This document shows positions 37,117 through 46,008 of a stretch of DNA of 58,584 nt, piece by piece (the first letter of the stretch is position 1; each line of letters begins with the position of its first letter). Both the position numbers and the translations under genes were made by a program. Under the pieces are notes generated by a model. The model had not been told where the DNA came from. It saw only the letters and a list, made by a program, of their open reading frames with translations, and made no database searches. Source of the DNA: Candidatus Barnesiella excrementavium (GTDB taxonomy: Bacteria; Bacteroidota; Bacteroidia; Bacteroidales; Barnesiellaceae); the NCBI GenBank assembly GCA_019115485.1, contig DXDM01000055.1, positions 1 through 58,584 on the forward strand, in the 5' to 3' direction.

Positions 37117-37229
37117 AAAGATTTATTGACCTGAAATCTGACAAAACGTCACTTTCGGACAACGACAGACAGAATGTGGACTGACAAAGATTCCTGCCTT
37201 TTACCACAGTTCAAAGGCATGACAACCGT

Positions 37230-38345
37230 TCAGGAGGGTATGGCAATGAGGGGTGTATCGGTGTGGAACAGCATCTTGTGGGCGATGCTGGGGTTGAAAA
37301 GACGGGCAAAGATGTTGCGCTTGCGGTTGGGGACGACCATGACATCGATGGAGGCCTCCTGGAAGAGCCGCTCGACATTGTCGAGGAAATTTTCCTCGCC
37401 GATAATCTTATAGTCGATTTCCCTGCCGGGATAGTGCGACTGACAGTAGTCGCGAATACCGGCCAGCTTTATTTCGGTCCAGGCATCGCTTTTTTCGGTC
37501 AAATGGAAGAACCGTATGCCGAAGGTGTAACTCTGGAACAGACGCATGAAGGTATCGAGCGAAATCAAGTCCTGCTGGTCGAAATTGGTGAAAAAGGCGA
37601 CATTCTTGATGTCGCTTATGTGCGTGTGGGTAAAACCCTCGGGAACGGCAAATACCGGGAAATTGCCATTGTCGACTACTTCGGCCGTTACGCTTCCTAT
37701 CAAGTCTATCTCCTTTCGGGTCTTTCCCCTTGACCCCATAACAATGAGCGACGGGTTCAATTCTTTTGCCATCAGTATAATCGTGTCTTCGGGGACTCCC
37801 TCGCAAACTCGGTAAATAAAAGGTACCGACGGGAGTGTGCCCTCGACCATCAACTGGTGTAACTTTTCACAAAAGGATGTCATCTCGCGATTGGCTTTTG
37901 CGAATAATAGTTTGTGTTCTTCGCTTTCTTTCAATTCATGGCTTATCGTCTCGGCCAACGAGAGAGACCCCATGGAGAAAGGAGACAAGAAGGTATGAAG
38001 CAATACGACCTCGGCTTCGTGGGTTGCGGCAAAATCGAATCCCAACCGACAGGCCTGCAAGGAATAGTCGGAGAAGTCGATGGGAATAAGAATCCGGTTC
38101 TTCTTCGGTTTTTCCGCAATTTCCGATTTTCCGAATACGGGATCGTTTTCTAAAATTTCGAGGGCGTGAGGCAAATCCTGTTCATGGATTCGCACTCGCA
38201 CCCCCGGTGAAATGACTGGTTTCAACAGATTGACATTTTGAATGGTCACAGCGATACCCTGGCTCTCCAAAATGCCTTTCAAGATAAGTGCTTTCGGATA
38301 GGTGTGTATGGCCAGTGTAATCAAGCGGTCCCGTTTCATGGTCAA
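37230..38345 (-). CDS. Signal-transducing (DUF2007-like) and tandem universal stress protein fusion
   Basis: A 371-residue cytoplasmic protein. Residues about 1-75 resemble the DUF2007 signal-transducing domain (LAIHTYPKALILKGILESQGI, then VRVRIHEQDLPHALEIL). Two UspA domains follow, about 84-235 and 240-371. The first keeps the nucleotide-binding pattern IPIDFSDYS and VMGSRGKTRKEIDLIGSVTAEVV (G-2x-G-9x-S/T-like). The second is degenerate, with VVPNRKRNIFARLFNPSIAHKML replacing it. The gene starts 20 bp after the small HTH gene, so the two are likely co-transcribed. A stress or energy-sensing role is inferred from the family. Confidence 0.85.
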   Translation of the reverse strand: MTMKRDRLITLAIHTYPKALILKGILESQGIAVTIQNVNLLKPVISPGVRVRIHEQDLPHALEILENDPVFGKSEIAEKPKKNRILIPIDFSDYSLQACRLGFDFAATHEAEVVLLHTFLSPFSMGSLSLAETISHELKESEEHKLLFAKANREMTSFCEKLHQLMVEGTLPSVPFIYRVCEGVPEDTIILMAKELNPSLIVMGSRGKTRKEIDLIGSVTAEVVDNGNFPVFAVPEGFTHTHISDIKNVAFFTNFDQQDLISLDTFMRLFQSYTFGIRFFHLTEKSDAWTEIKLAGIRDYCQSHYPGREIDYKIIGEENFLDNVERLFQEASIDVMVVPNRKRNIFARLFNPSIAHKMLFHTDTPLIAIPS

Positions 38346-38365
38346 TCGTGTTTCTGTTTTATCGA

Positions 38366-38626
38366 TTATTTCTTATTGTTTTCTTCTTCCAAAATACGGA
38401 GAGCCATCTCGTATATCTGTGTATTATCGAGAACAACAATTCCGCCATCGGGTCCCGGTTCGATATGGAGCCCACAATTTTTCCCAAATGAATAATTGGT
38501 TCCTCCAAAATAATTACGCACGGTTTGGGTGGTAACATTCAACTCGTCGGCGATTCTATGCATAGAACCGTCGGGCAAACTGTCCTTGATGCGACGGAGC
38601 TCGTTAAATGTGATTGTCTTAGTCAT
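38366..38626 (-). CDS. Small helix-turn-helix DNA-binding protein
   Basis: An 86-residue protein of a small Bacteroidales DNA-binding family. A helix-turn-helix is visible at about residues 21-40 (MHRIADELNVTTQTVRNYFGG), followed by a glycine-rich stretch ending GIVVLDNTQIYEMALRILEEE. It lies 20 bp upstream of the Usp fusion gene in the same orientation and may regulate it. The target is unknown. Confidence 0.78.
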   Translation of the reverse strand: MTKTITFNELRRIKDSLPDGSMHRIADELNVTTQTVRNYFGGTNYSFGKNCGLHIEPGPDGGIVVLDNTQIYEMALRILEEENNKK

Positions 38627-38742
38627 AAGGGTAATTGTTTTTATGGTTAAAAATTCGGTTAATTGTACTCTTTTGAATACGCACTAAATTTAAGTTCTAT
38701 TTTCTATATTTCCAAATTTTGCTGTCAAAATTTTACGGGTTT

Positions 38743-39429
38743 TCAAAAATAGACTTGCACGAGTGCATAAACCGAAATAGACACCACACTCAAATAGATG
38801 ACGATAGTCGACAATACAATGTCCGGGTCTTTTCGATAGGGCGACTGCCGTTGCGGCAGAATATGTTTTACCCACAAGCGATGACGTATTTTCACCCCAA
38901 TCGCATAGACGATGAGAGCAATGACAACGCCGGCCACCGTACCGGCCAAAATGTCGCCGGGATAGTGCACGCCCAAATATATGCGGGAATAGCAGTTGAC
39001 GATGGCCCACACGACGGCGGTGACGGTAAAAAGCCGGTTGCGGAATATCAGGGCCAGCAAGACCACCGCGCCGAAACTGTTGGCGGCATGGCTCGAAATG
39101 AAGCCGTAGCGCCCTCCCCTGTAACCGTTCACAATTTGTACAAAGGGTGAAAAATCAGGGTCCTGTGCCGGACGGAACCGGGCGAAATAGGGCTTGCACA
39201 GCGACGAAGCGAACTGGTCGCAGAGGGTTATCGTGAGAGCCAAAGCCACAACGACGAGCAACGCCTCTTTCCAATTCTTCCGGAAGAGGACAAACAGAAG
39301 GGAGAGAATCAGAGGTACCCACGTGAGCCTCCCCGTGTATATCCACATGAAATGGTCCCCAAACGGGGTGTGGGTGTTATTCAAAAAGAGAAAAACGGTT
39401 TTATCCCACTCGATTAACTGTTCCAACAC
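38743..39429 (-). CDS. PAP2-family membrane phosphatase, last gene of the bat operon
   Basis: A 228-residue polytopic protein with the three PAP2 motifs: KPYFARFRP (motif 1, KX6RP), GFISSHAAN (motif 2, SxxH-like; the usual PSGH reads SSHA), and SRIYLGVHYPGD (motif 3, SRX5HX3D). These supply the catalytic His residues. The family dephosphorylates lipid phosphates such as undecaprenyl diphosphate, phosphatidylglycerol phosphate or lipid A in the membrane. It follows batE by 12 bp. The substrate cannot be told from sequence. Confidence 0.88.
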   Translation of the reverse strand: MLEQLIEWDKTVFLFLNNTHTPFGDHFMWIYTGRLTWVPLILSLLFVLFRKNWKEALLVVVALALTITLCDQFASSLCKPYFARFRPAQDPDFSPFVQIVNGYRGGRYGFISSHAANSFGAVVLLALIFRNRLFTVTAVVWAIVNCYSRIYLGVHYPGDILAGTVAGVVIALIVYAIGVKIRHRLWVKHILPQRQSPYRKDPDIVLSTIVIYLSVVSISVYALVQVYF

Positions 39430-39441
39430 GGGTAGTTGCTA

Positions 39442-40197
39442 TTAGATGATTTCTATGGCTGCCGACGGAAGCCAACCACGATTGCCGTCGCTTATCTTCA
39501 CCTCGGACCACTCGCCTACCTTACTCAGCACAACGACTTTGGTGCCTTCGTGCAGGACGAAGAGGTCGGTACCGCTCTCGGCCGGCGAACTCTTGACCGA
39601 TACCGTGGCATCGAAGACGATGGCTTCATTGCGAATCTCTTTCTTCTCGTTCAATCCCCAGGCAAAACAGTTGGCCATGATGGCAACCAGCAGCACGACG
39701 ATTCCACCGAAAAATCCGATTTTCTTCAAACGTACCGACCGGGTGAAGAGGTATAGATAACAGCCTCCGATAAACAGAAAGAAGGCAATGATGCCGATGA
39801 CCGCCCACGTATTGGACGAGAGGTAGCTGCGCATCGAGTCGATCCATACCGAGAGAAAAAAGCGCCCTACGGGGTCGATTTTGTCGACAATGTGGGTGTT
39901 GGCCATATCGAGGTTGAAACGGGCATCTTCGTTGCCGGGATTCAGCAACAGAGCCCGCTCGTAGTTCAAGATGGCCTTGGCAAATTCGTTGTGCTTGTAG
40001 TAGGCGTTGCCCAGGTTGTAATAGAGGTCGGACGACACGCCGTGCTCGCGGGCCGTTTGCTCATAGAGTTCGATGGCCTTGATATAATCTTCCTGAGCAT
40101 AGGCCTCGTTGGCCTTTGTCAGCGACTCTTGACCATACGCTGCCGTCAAACCGGCAACGACACAGAGCAAATATATAACTATCTTTTTCATCGTCAT
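39442..40197 (-). CDS. batE: BatE, TPR and SH3-like protein
   Basis: A 251-residue protein with a signal sequence (MTMKKIVIYLLCVVAGLTAAYG), two or three TPR repeats (EDYIKAIELYEQTAREHG, DLYYNLGNAYYKHNEFAKAI, LLLNPGNEDARFNL), two transmembrane helices near 125-165, and a C-terminal SH3-like domain (VSVKSSPAESGTDLFVLHEGTKV...RGWLPSAAIEII). This matches BatE of the Bacteroides aerotolerance operon. It follows batD by 7 bp. Confidence 0.9.
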   Translation of the reverse strand: MTMKKIVIYLLCVVAGLTAAYGQESLTKANEAYAQEDYIKAIELYEQTAREHGVSSDLYYNLGNAYYKHNEFAKAILNYERALLLNPGNEDARFNLDMANTHIVDKIDPVGRFFLSVWIDSMRSYLSSNTWAVIGIIAFFLFIGGCYLYLFTRSVRLKKIGFFGGIVVLLVAIMANCFAWGLNEKKEIRNEAIVFDATVSVKSSPAESGTDLFVLHEGTKVVVLSKVGEWSEVKISDGNRGWLPSAAIEII

Positions 40198-40204
40198 TGT
40201 GTTT

Positions 40205-42007
40205 TTACTTTTTCACCGTATTTTCCATTTTGCCTATGGCCTCGACCGTCTGGGTATAGAGCTCGTCCATGGCCTCGTCGGATTGCGAGGGGGCATACTG
40301 GGCAAACTCGCAACGGCTCAATATCTCGTTGAATTCGGCTATCAACTCGGCTCCGGCTCCATATTTTTCCAGTTCGGCGGCCACATTGTCCTTGGTCAGT
40401 TCCGAGTTAGGCAACCCGAGTTTGTCGCTCAGATAGCCCCATACCGCTTTGAGTACCTCGTCGTAGAAATGCTCCTTGTCGTGATTCTTCAAATATTTTC
40501 CGGCTACTTTCAGCCGCTTCGAGGCCACCTTGTTGGCCTTCCGGTTCTTCATGAGGGCCACGTTGGCATTGGCCTTGGCCTGCTTGCGGTTGATGATGAC
40601 AAAGGCAATAAAGGCCAGTGCCGGAATGATGTACCACAACCAATAGGCCCACCCGTCGATATACATGGTGGGGCTCTGTACCAGGTTCATCTTGTTGAGC
40701 TTGATATAGTGTATATCCTGATTCAGAAGCTTCAAATCCTCTTTGTTCGAGAAATTCGATACGGTTTTACCTCCGCTTCCGGGGGCTCCCTTGTCGACCG
40801 TAATCTCATATTCTTCGGTGCGCAGAGTCTTGTATTGCTTGCTCTTGATATCGAAATAGGAGAATTCAACGGCCGGAATCTTGAACGTACCGGCAAAGCG
40901 GGGTATCGTCGTATATTCAACGGTGCGGGTTCCGCTCACCCCTCCGGCCGAGGCTTTCACCGAAACGTCGACTTTGGGATCGTAGGTATCGAAATCGTTA
41001 GGCAACTTCAATTCGGGATTTTTCAAATATTTCAAGTTACCCGAGCCTTTGATTACCAGTTTCAAGGTAATGGCCTCGTTGGCTTTGACGTGTGTCGAAC
41101 TAATCGAACTGCTCAGCGAGAAGTTACCTACCCCCCCCATGAACGAGGCGGGTTTACCGCCGGGCAGCGGCATGACCTCGACCGAAGTGGCATTGGAGCT
41201 GACCGACCGGCTCACCCCCTGAGGTACCCGCATGGGACCGAAGGGTCCGTTGACCAGTTGGTAGGTCTCGACCTGAAACTCGTATTTACCGGGATTGATG
41301 GTAATCTTGCCCGTGCGTTGCGGGAAGAGCAGGCACTGTTTCAAGACAGCCATCTTGTAGTTGACCCCATTGTAGTTTTCCAGTTCGAACGAAGTGTTTT
41401 GCGGCAGGTCGATGTCTTGCACGACAAAACCCTCGAACGAAGGGAAGCTGTAACTTTCGGCCTGTACGCCCGAAGCCCGGGTATATAGTTTGATGGTGGC
41501 CAGGATAGCCTCCTGCTCATAGACTTTGGTCTTGGAGAGGACGGTGCGGATAAACAGAGTCGTATCGTCGCTGCCCTGACGCCCCGACCGACTTGACGAA
41601 CCACCCGACGAGGCTCCGGCTTTATCGGGAGGCAATACGGTCAGTTTCCACGTGTTGGTCGAGAATGTGCGTCCATCGACCAAAATGGTAGCTGGTGCAA
41701 AGGTGTAGCTTCCCTCCTTTTCGGCACGCAGGGTAATTACGTGCGTCTCGGTTGTCTGACGGTCGACTTTCCCGTTGACCACCGATACGCTCGTGCCCGA
41801 ACTCGTGCCCTGATACAACACCTTGCACCCGGTAAAATCGGGCAATTTCAAATTCTTGCCCGAGGCATTATACAAGGTGTATTCCAGTTGAAACTGCTGA
41901 CCCTCTATGACCTGCCTGGGACCATCGACCGAGAAACGGACGTTGTCGGCCCACAGGGCGGCGACGCCCACCAGCGCACAAAATAAAATCAAATATCTTT
42001 TCATCAC
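40205..42007 (-). CDS. batD: BatD, large periplasmic/membrane protein
   Basis: A 600-residue BatD: signal peptide (about 1-20), several Ig-like beta domains with the family segment RFSVDGPRQVIEGQQFQLEYTL and IRTVLSKTKVYEQEAILATIKLYT, one transmembrane helix near 455-473 (YWLWYIIPALAFIAFVII), and a cytoplasmic helical tail. BatD/Oxygen-tolerance proteins work with the vWA proteins BatA and BatB; their molecular role is not settled. It sits between batC (27 bp) and batE (7 bp). Confidence 0.9.
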   Translation of the reverse strand: MMKRYLILFCALVGVAALWADNVRFSVDGPRQVIEGQQFQLEYTLYNASGKNLKLPDFTGCKVLYQGTSSGTSVSVVNGKVDRQTTETHVITLRAEKEGSYTFAPATILVDGRTFSTNTWKLTVLPPDKAGASSGGSSSRSGRQGSDDTTLFIRTVLSKTKVYEQEAILATIKLYTRASGVQAESYSFPSFEGFVVQDIDLPQNTSFELENYNGVNYKMAVLKQCLLFPQRTGKITINPGKYEFQVETYQLVNGPFGPMRVPQGVSRSVSSNATSVEVMPLPGGKPASFMGGVGNFSLSSSISSTHVKANEAITLKLVIKGSGNLKYLKNPELKLPNDFDTYDPKVDVSVKASAGGVSGTRTVEYTTIPRFAGTFKIPAVEFSYFDIKSKQYKTLRTEEYEITVDKGAPGSGGKTVSNFSNKEDLKLLNQDIHYIKLNKMNLVQSPTMYIDGWAYWLWYIIPALAFIAFVIINRKQAKANANVALMKNRKANKVASKRLKVAGKYLKNHDKEHFYDEVLKAVWGYLSDKLGLPNSELTKDNVAAELEKYGAGAELIAEFNEILSRCEFAQYAPSQSDEAMDELYTQTVEAIGKMENTVKK

Positions 42008-42034
42008 TCTTCTATATAATAAGTTATAACCCCG

Positions 42035-42880
42035 TTACCACTCTTTGTCGGTCTTCTTCCGCTTCTGTTGTTGCATCAAAGCCCGCTGAACCTTCTCCTG
42101 GGTATCGCGCTCGTCCTGTTGAATGGCGTCGAGAATCTGTTGGGCATTCTCTTTCGACATCTGCGACTGCTGAGGCTGTTGCTGCTGAGGGTTATTTTGT
42201 TGTTGATTGTCCTTTTGGTCCTGTTTGTTCTGGTTGTTCTTGTTTTGATTCTGGTCTTGATTCTGCTGTTTCTGATCCTTCTGCTGCTCCTTGTTCTGGT
42301 CCTGCTGGTCCTTGTTCTTCTGGTCTTGATTCTGATCCTGCTGTTGTTTTTTCAACAACAGTTGAGCCAGCCGCAGATTATAGCGGGTCTCGTTATCCTT
42401 GGGGTTACGGCGCAGGGCATTCTTGTACTCCTCGATGCTCTGAGCATAGTTCTTTTCTTGAAACGAGATGTTCCCCAGGTTGTGCCAGGCGTGCGCCGTC
42501 CGCATGGTATCGGTCGAGGCCTGCACGATTTTCTTGTACTCGTTGCGCGAGTCGTTCCACTTTTCCTGTTTGTACAGGGCGGCTCCCAGGTTATAGGTAG
42601 CAATCTCGGACGACGGATTGGCGTCCAACGCCTTGCGGTATTCGATTTCGGCTTCGGTATATTTCTTGTCTTCAAAAAGGTCGTTGCCTTTGCGTATCGA
42701 ATTACGCTCGGCTTTCGGGTCGACCTTCTTTTCCCGCGGGGGTACGACCTTCGACGGTGCCGTATTGGTGGCATTCGCCGTATTCGCCTGGGGAGTCATG
42801 CCTACTGCGTTGCTCTGGGCCGACACTTGCAGCGCCAGCGCAGTCAACACGAGAGGTACTATATAGTTGATTGCTTTCAT
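42035..42880 (-). CDS. batC: BatC, TPR protein with Gln/Asn/Lys-rich tail
   Basis: A 281-residue protein with a signal peptide (ends near residue 21), TPR repeats at about 55-165 (FEDKKYTEAEIEYRKALDANP, YNLGAALYKQEKWNDS, HNLGNISFQEKNYAQSIEEYKNAL) and then a low-complexity stretch at about 172-250 made almost only of Gln, Asn, Lys and Asp. The end is a helical segment with KRKKTDKEW. BatC is expected in the periplasm. The low-complexity length is notable. Confidence 0.88.
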   Translation of the reverse strand: MKAINYIVPLVLTALALQVSAQSNAVGMTPQANTANATNTAPSKVVPPREKKVDPKAERNSIRKGNDLFEDKKYTEAEIEYRKALDANPSSEIATYNLGAALYKQEKWNDSRNEYKKIVQASTDTMRTAHAWHNLGNISFQEKNYAQSIEEYKNALRRNPKDNETRYNLRLAQLLLKKQQQDQNQDQKNKDQQDQNKEQQKDQKQQNQDQNQNKNNQNKQDQKDNQQQNNPQQQQPQQSQMSKENAQQILDAIQQDERDTQEKVQRALMQQQKRKKTDKEW

Positions 42881-42904
42881 AAGGCAAATTTCTTTTATCC
42901 TGAT

Positions 42905-43933
42905 TTATGAGAAGAAGGTTATCTTTTTCAACCAGCTGTTCTTGCGGTCGACGATAAAGAGGTCGATCAACAGCAACACCAGCGCAATCCAGGCCAACCC
43001 CTGATACTGCTCGTCGTATTGCGAGTAGACCTTGCTCTCGATGTCGGCCTTTTTCATCTTCTTCACCTCCGAGGTCAAGGCACGCAGCGCCGAGTTGGTA
43101 TTGTCGGCCCGGACGTAGATACCGGCTCCAGCCTTGGCTATCTCCTGCCCGAGTGCCTCGTTCAATTTCGTAATCACCACATTCCCGTCACGGTCTTTGA
43201 TAAAGTTGGTCTCGCTGTCGCCGATAGGAATAGGTACCCCTTCGAGCGAACCGATACCAATCACATCGACCTTAATATTTTTCTCGGCCGCCGCCTGAGC
43301 CATTTGGGCAGCATCGTCCTCGTGGTTTTCGGCATCGGTGATGACAATAATGGCTTTATCGACACTCTCGTTGGGCGAGAAGGAGTTCATGGCCGTAGAG
43401 ATGGCCCGCCCGATAGCTGTACCCTGTGTGGGGACCATCGAGGGGTTGATGGTGTTGAGAAACATCTTGGCCGACACAAAATCGGAGGTAATGGGCAACT
43501 GCGTATAGGCATCGCCGGCAAAGACGATAAGCCCTATCTTGTCGTTGTCGAGTTCGTCGACCAGTTTCGAAAGCATCATCTTGGCCTTTTCGAGCCGGTT
43601 GGGAGCTATATCCTTTGCCATCATCGAATTGGATACGTCGAGGGCAATCATAATCTCCACGCCCTGCTTCTTGACCGTTTCGAGTTTCGACCCGAACTGG
43701 GGCCGGGCCAGCATGAACACGATGACGATGAATGCCAGCTGTTGAAAGATGAACTTGATCCAGGGCTTGTATTTCGACACGTCGGTCATGAGCGGTGCCA
43801 GTACCGACGGATTGCCGTACTTGGCCAGATTGCGGCGCGACCGGTATCGCCCGTAGATAAAGAGTCCCCACAGCACGGGAACGAGTATGAGCAAATATAA
43901 ATATTCGGGTTGTGCAAATCGAAACATAATCAA
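42905..43933 (-). CDS. batB: BatB, vWA-domain membrane protein
   Basis: A 342-residue BatB. Two N-terminal transmembrane helices (about 10-28 and 58-77), a von Willebrand A domain at about 90-285 with the MIDAS motif DVSNS, Thr in PTQGTAIG and Asp in IVITDAENH, and a C-terminal helix near 310-330. The vWA faces the periplasm or cytoplasm in Bat models; metal-dependent protein binding is the likely activity. batA precedes it by 7 bp and batC follows after 24 bp. Confidence 0.93.
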   Translation of the reverse strand: MIMFRFAQPEYLYLLILVPVLWGLFIYGRYRSRRNLAKYGNPSVLAPLMTDVSKYKPWIKFIFQQLAFIVIVFMLARPQFGSKLETVKKQGVEIMIALDVSNSMMAKDIAPNRLEKAKMMLSKLVDELDNDKIGLIVFAGDAYTQLPITSDFVSAKMFLNTINPSMVPTQGTAIGRAISTAMNSFSPNESVDKAIIVITDAENHEDDAAQMAQAAAEKNIKVDVIGIGSLEGVPIPIGDSETNFIKDRDGNVVITKLNEALGQEIAKAGAGIYVRADNTNSALRALTSEVKKMKKADIESKVYSQYDEQYQGLAWIALVLLLIDLFIVDRKNSWLKKITFFS

Positions 43934-43940
43934 CTTCTTT

Positions 43941-44924
43941 TTAAGGAATATTTTTCAACAACGTATGACGAAGGAGTATCTCCAACCCCAGACATAAAAG
44001 TGCCAGGACTGCCCATGGGGTATATTCCTCTTCTTTTACACTGAACTCCTTGACGGTGAGTTTGGTCTTCTCCAACTTGTCAATCTCTTCAAAGATTCCC
44101 TTCAAGACGTTCTTGTTGGTGGCTCTGAAATATTTACCGTCAGCGGTCGCTGCAATCTGTTGCAGGGCGGCTTCGTCCATCTCGACCGGCATGTTCTGGT
44201 AGGTGATGCCGTAAGGCGTCTGTACCGGCGTGGGAGCCAACCCCTTCGTGCCGACACCTATCGTGTAGACGTGTATGCCGAACGACTTGGCTATCTGTGC
44301 CGCCGTGGCCGGGGCAATGTCGCCGGCATTGTTGGTACCGTCGGTCAGCAGAATAATCGTCTTCGACTTGGCAGGACCGTCCTTGATGCGGTTGATGGCC
44401 GTAGCCAGACCGTCGCCAATGGCCGTACCGTCGTCGACCATACCGCAATGCACATCTTTCATGAGGTTGAGCAACACGGCGTGGTCGGTTGTCATGGGAC
44501 ACATCGTGAAGCTCTCGCCGGCAAAGATGACCAGTCCGATATTGTCGTGTTCACGCCCCGAAACGAACTGAGCCGCCACATCTTTGGCAGCCTCGACCCG
44601 GTCGGGGGTAAAGTCGCGGGCCAACATACTGCCCGATATATCGAGAGCCAGCACGATATCCACACCTTCGGTCGACGAGTTCTGCCAGTTGTCGGTCGAT
44701 TGCGGCCGAGCCAGCGCAACAATCAGGAAAGCGACCGCCAGTACGCGCAACACAAAGGTGAAGTGTCGCAGGTATATCTTGTAGGTGCGCGGCATCTTGT
44801 CGAACGGCTGTGTCGTCGATACCTGCAAGGGAGCCTGCATGTGCTTCTGTTTGAGTACATACCAGACAACAACCGGTATAATCAACAGCAACAACAGCAG
44901 ATATAAAGGATTCGCAAATACCAT
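43941..44924 (-). CDS. batA: BatA, vWA-domain membrane protein
   Basis: A 327-residue BatA with the N-terminal hydrophobic start MVFANPLYLLLLLLIIPVVVWYV, a second helix near 55-75, a vWA domain at about 87-280 with the full MIDAS set DISGS, Thr in DDGTAIGDG and Asp in LLTDGTNN, and a final helix near 305-323. It is the paralog of BatB; tandem batA-batB is standard. It is 45 bp after the BatD-like gene. Confidence 0.94.
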   Translation of the reverse strand: MVFANPLYLLLLLLIIPVVVWYVLKQKHMQAPLQVSTTQPFDKMPRTYKIYLRHFTFVLRVLAVAFLIVALARPQSTDNWQNSSTEGVDIVLALDISGSMLARDFTPDRVEAAKDVAAQFVSGREHDNIGLVIFAGESFTMCPMTTDHAVLLNLMKDVHCGMVDDGTAIGDGLATAINRIKDGPAKSKTIILLTDGTNNAGDIAPATAAQIAKSFGIHVYTIGVGTKGLAPTPVQTPYGITYQNMPVEMDEAALQQIAATADGKYFRATNKNVLKGIFEEIDKLEKTKLTVKEFSVKEEEYTPWAVLALLCLGLEILLRHTLLKNIP

Positions 44925-44969
44925 TTTTCAAAAATTATTTTGTAGCCTCATGAGCCTCTGTTCAACATT

Positions 44970-45989
44970 CTATTTTTTCGGTTTCCCACTCTCCTCGCCC
45001 TGGGATTCGGACTTGGGGGCCGACTCGGGAGTGGCATCGGCCTCCTCCGGAGCCTTCTCTTCGGGCTTGGTCTCCTCGACAAAGTTTTCGGCATAACGCA
45101 TCACCTGCACATTATCATCGGGGAGTGGCCGCATCTTGGCAAATTTCACGAAGTCGGCCATCTCGAGAATATCGCGCAACTGCTGGTTCACCGCCTTGGT
45201 CTCCTCGTTTCGCCGCAGGGTCTCGATAATCTGCGTCGAGGTCATCTCCATGGCGTTGATGTGGAAACGCTGGTCGATATAGACTCTGAGGATTTCGGTC
45301 AAGGTCGTGTAGTAGGCCTTCTCCTGACCCTGTTGCCACAGTTTCGAGTCCTTCAATTCGTGCAGAGCCTGCATGGCCCGCTCGTAGGGAGGGATAATCT
45401 GGGTCTCGTCAACGGCCTCTCCTCCTTTTGCCTTGCGGCCCCAACGCCAGTAGGCATAGATGCCGGCAGCGATTACGACCAGAGCGATGAGCAGATAGAC
45501 AACCCAAGCCGGTACATAGTCCCACAAGACGAAGGGAGGTGCGTCGACCCCCTTGATGTCAAACTCGGCGTGAGTCGTATCGACCGGAACCGGTACGACT
45601 TTGAGGCTCAGCGACTGGGTCTCGAAGGTGTCGTTGTCGATGACATATTTAAAGGGTGGCAGATAGTAGAGTCCCGAATCGAACGAGGTAATCAGCACCT
45701 CGTTGTTAATCTGTATGCGATTGTTTTTCAAATCGAGAGTATCGGGTTTGGAGATTTTGAGCACCTCTACCCCGGCCACCAGCGTGTCTTGTATGATGGG
45801 CAAGCGCACAAACTTGCCTTTGTCTTGCGAAACTTCGAGCCGCACAGTAGTCTGGTCGCCCATCATGATAGCCGCCGAGTCCATCTGTGCCCGCACGACA
45901 ATGTTGTTCTGAGCCGAAGCCGTGACGACACCCTGCGACATGAGCAGGCAACCGCAAAACATCTGTAATATGATAGATTGTACTTTCAT
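44970..45989 (-). CDS. Bat-operon membrane protein of the DUF4381/BatD-like type
   Basis: A 339-residue protein with a signal peptide (ends near residue 27), a beta domain at about 28-135 (MGDQTTVRLEVSQDKG...DSGLYYLPPF), one transmembrane helix at about 162-182, and a cytoplasmic helical domain (ERAMQALHELKDSKLWQQG...YTTLTEILRVYIDQRF). The end is acidic and proline-rich. It lies between the DUF58 gene (19 bp) and batA (45 bp), the usual place of the unnamed Bat-associated protein. It is a real operon member of unknown biochemical function. Confidence 0.85.
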   Translation of the reverse strand: MKVQSIILQMFCGCLLMSQGVVTASAQNNIVVRAQMDSAAIMMGDQTTVRLEVSQDKGKFVRLPIIQDTLVAGVEVLKISKPDTLDLKNNRIQINNEVLITSFDSGLYYLPPFKYVIDNDTFETQSLSLKVVPVPVDTTHAEFDIKGVDAPPFVLWDYVPAWVVYLLIALVVIAAGIYAYWRWGRKAKGGEAVDETQIIPPYERAMQALHELKDSKLWQQGQEKAYYTTLTEILRVYIDQRFHINAMEMTSTQIIETLRRNEETKAVNQQLRDILEMADFVKFAKMRPLPDDNVQVMRYAENFVEETKPEEKAPEEADATPESAPKSESQGEESGKPKK

Positions 45990-46008
45990 AAAATCCTATT
46001 GTTTTTGA

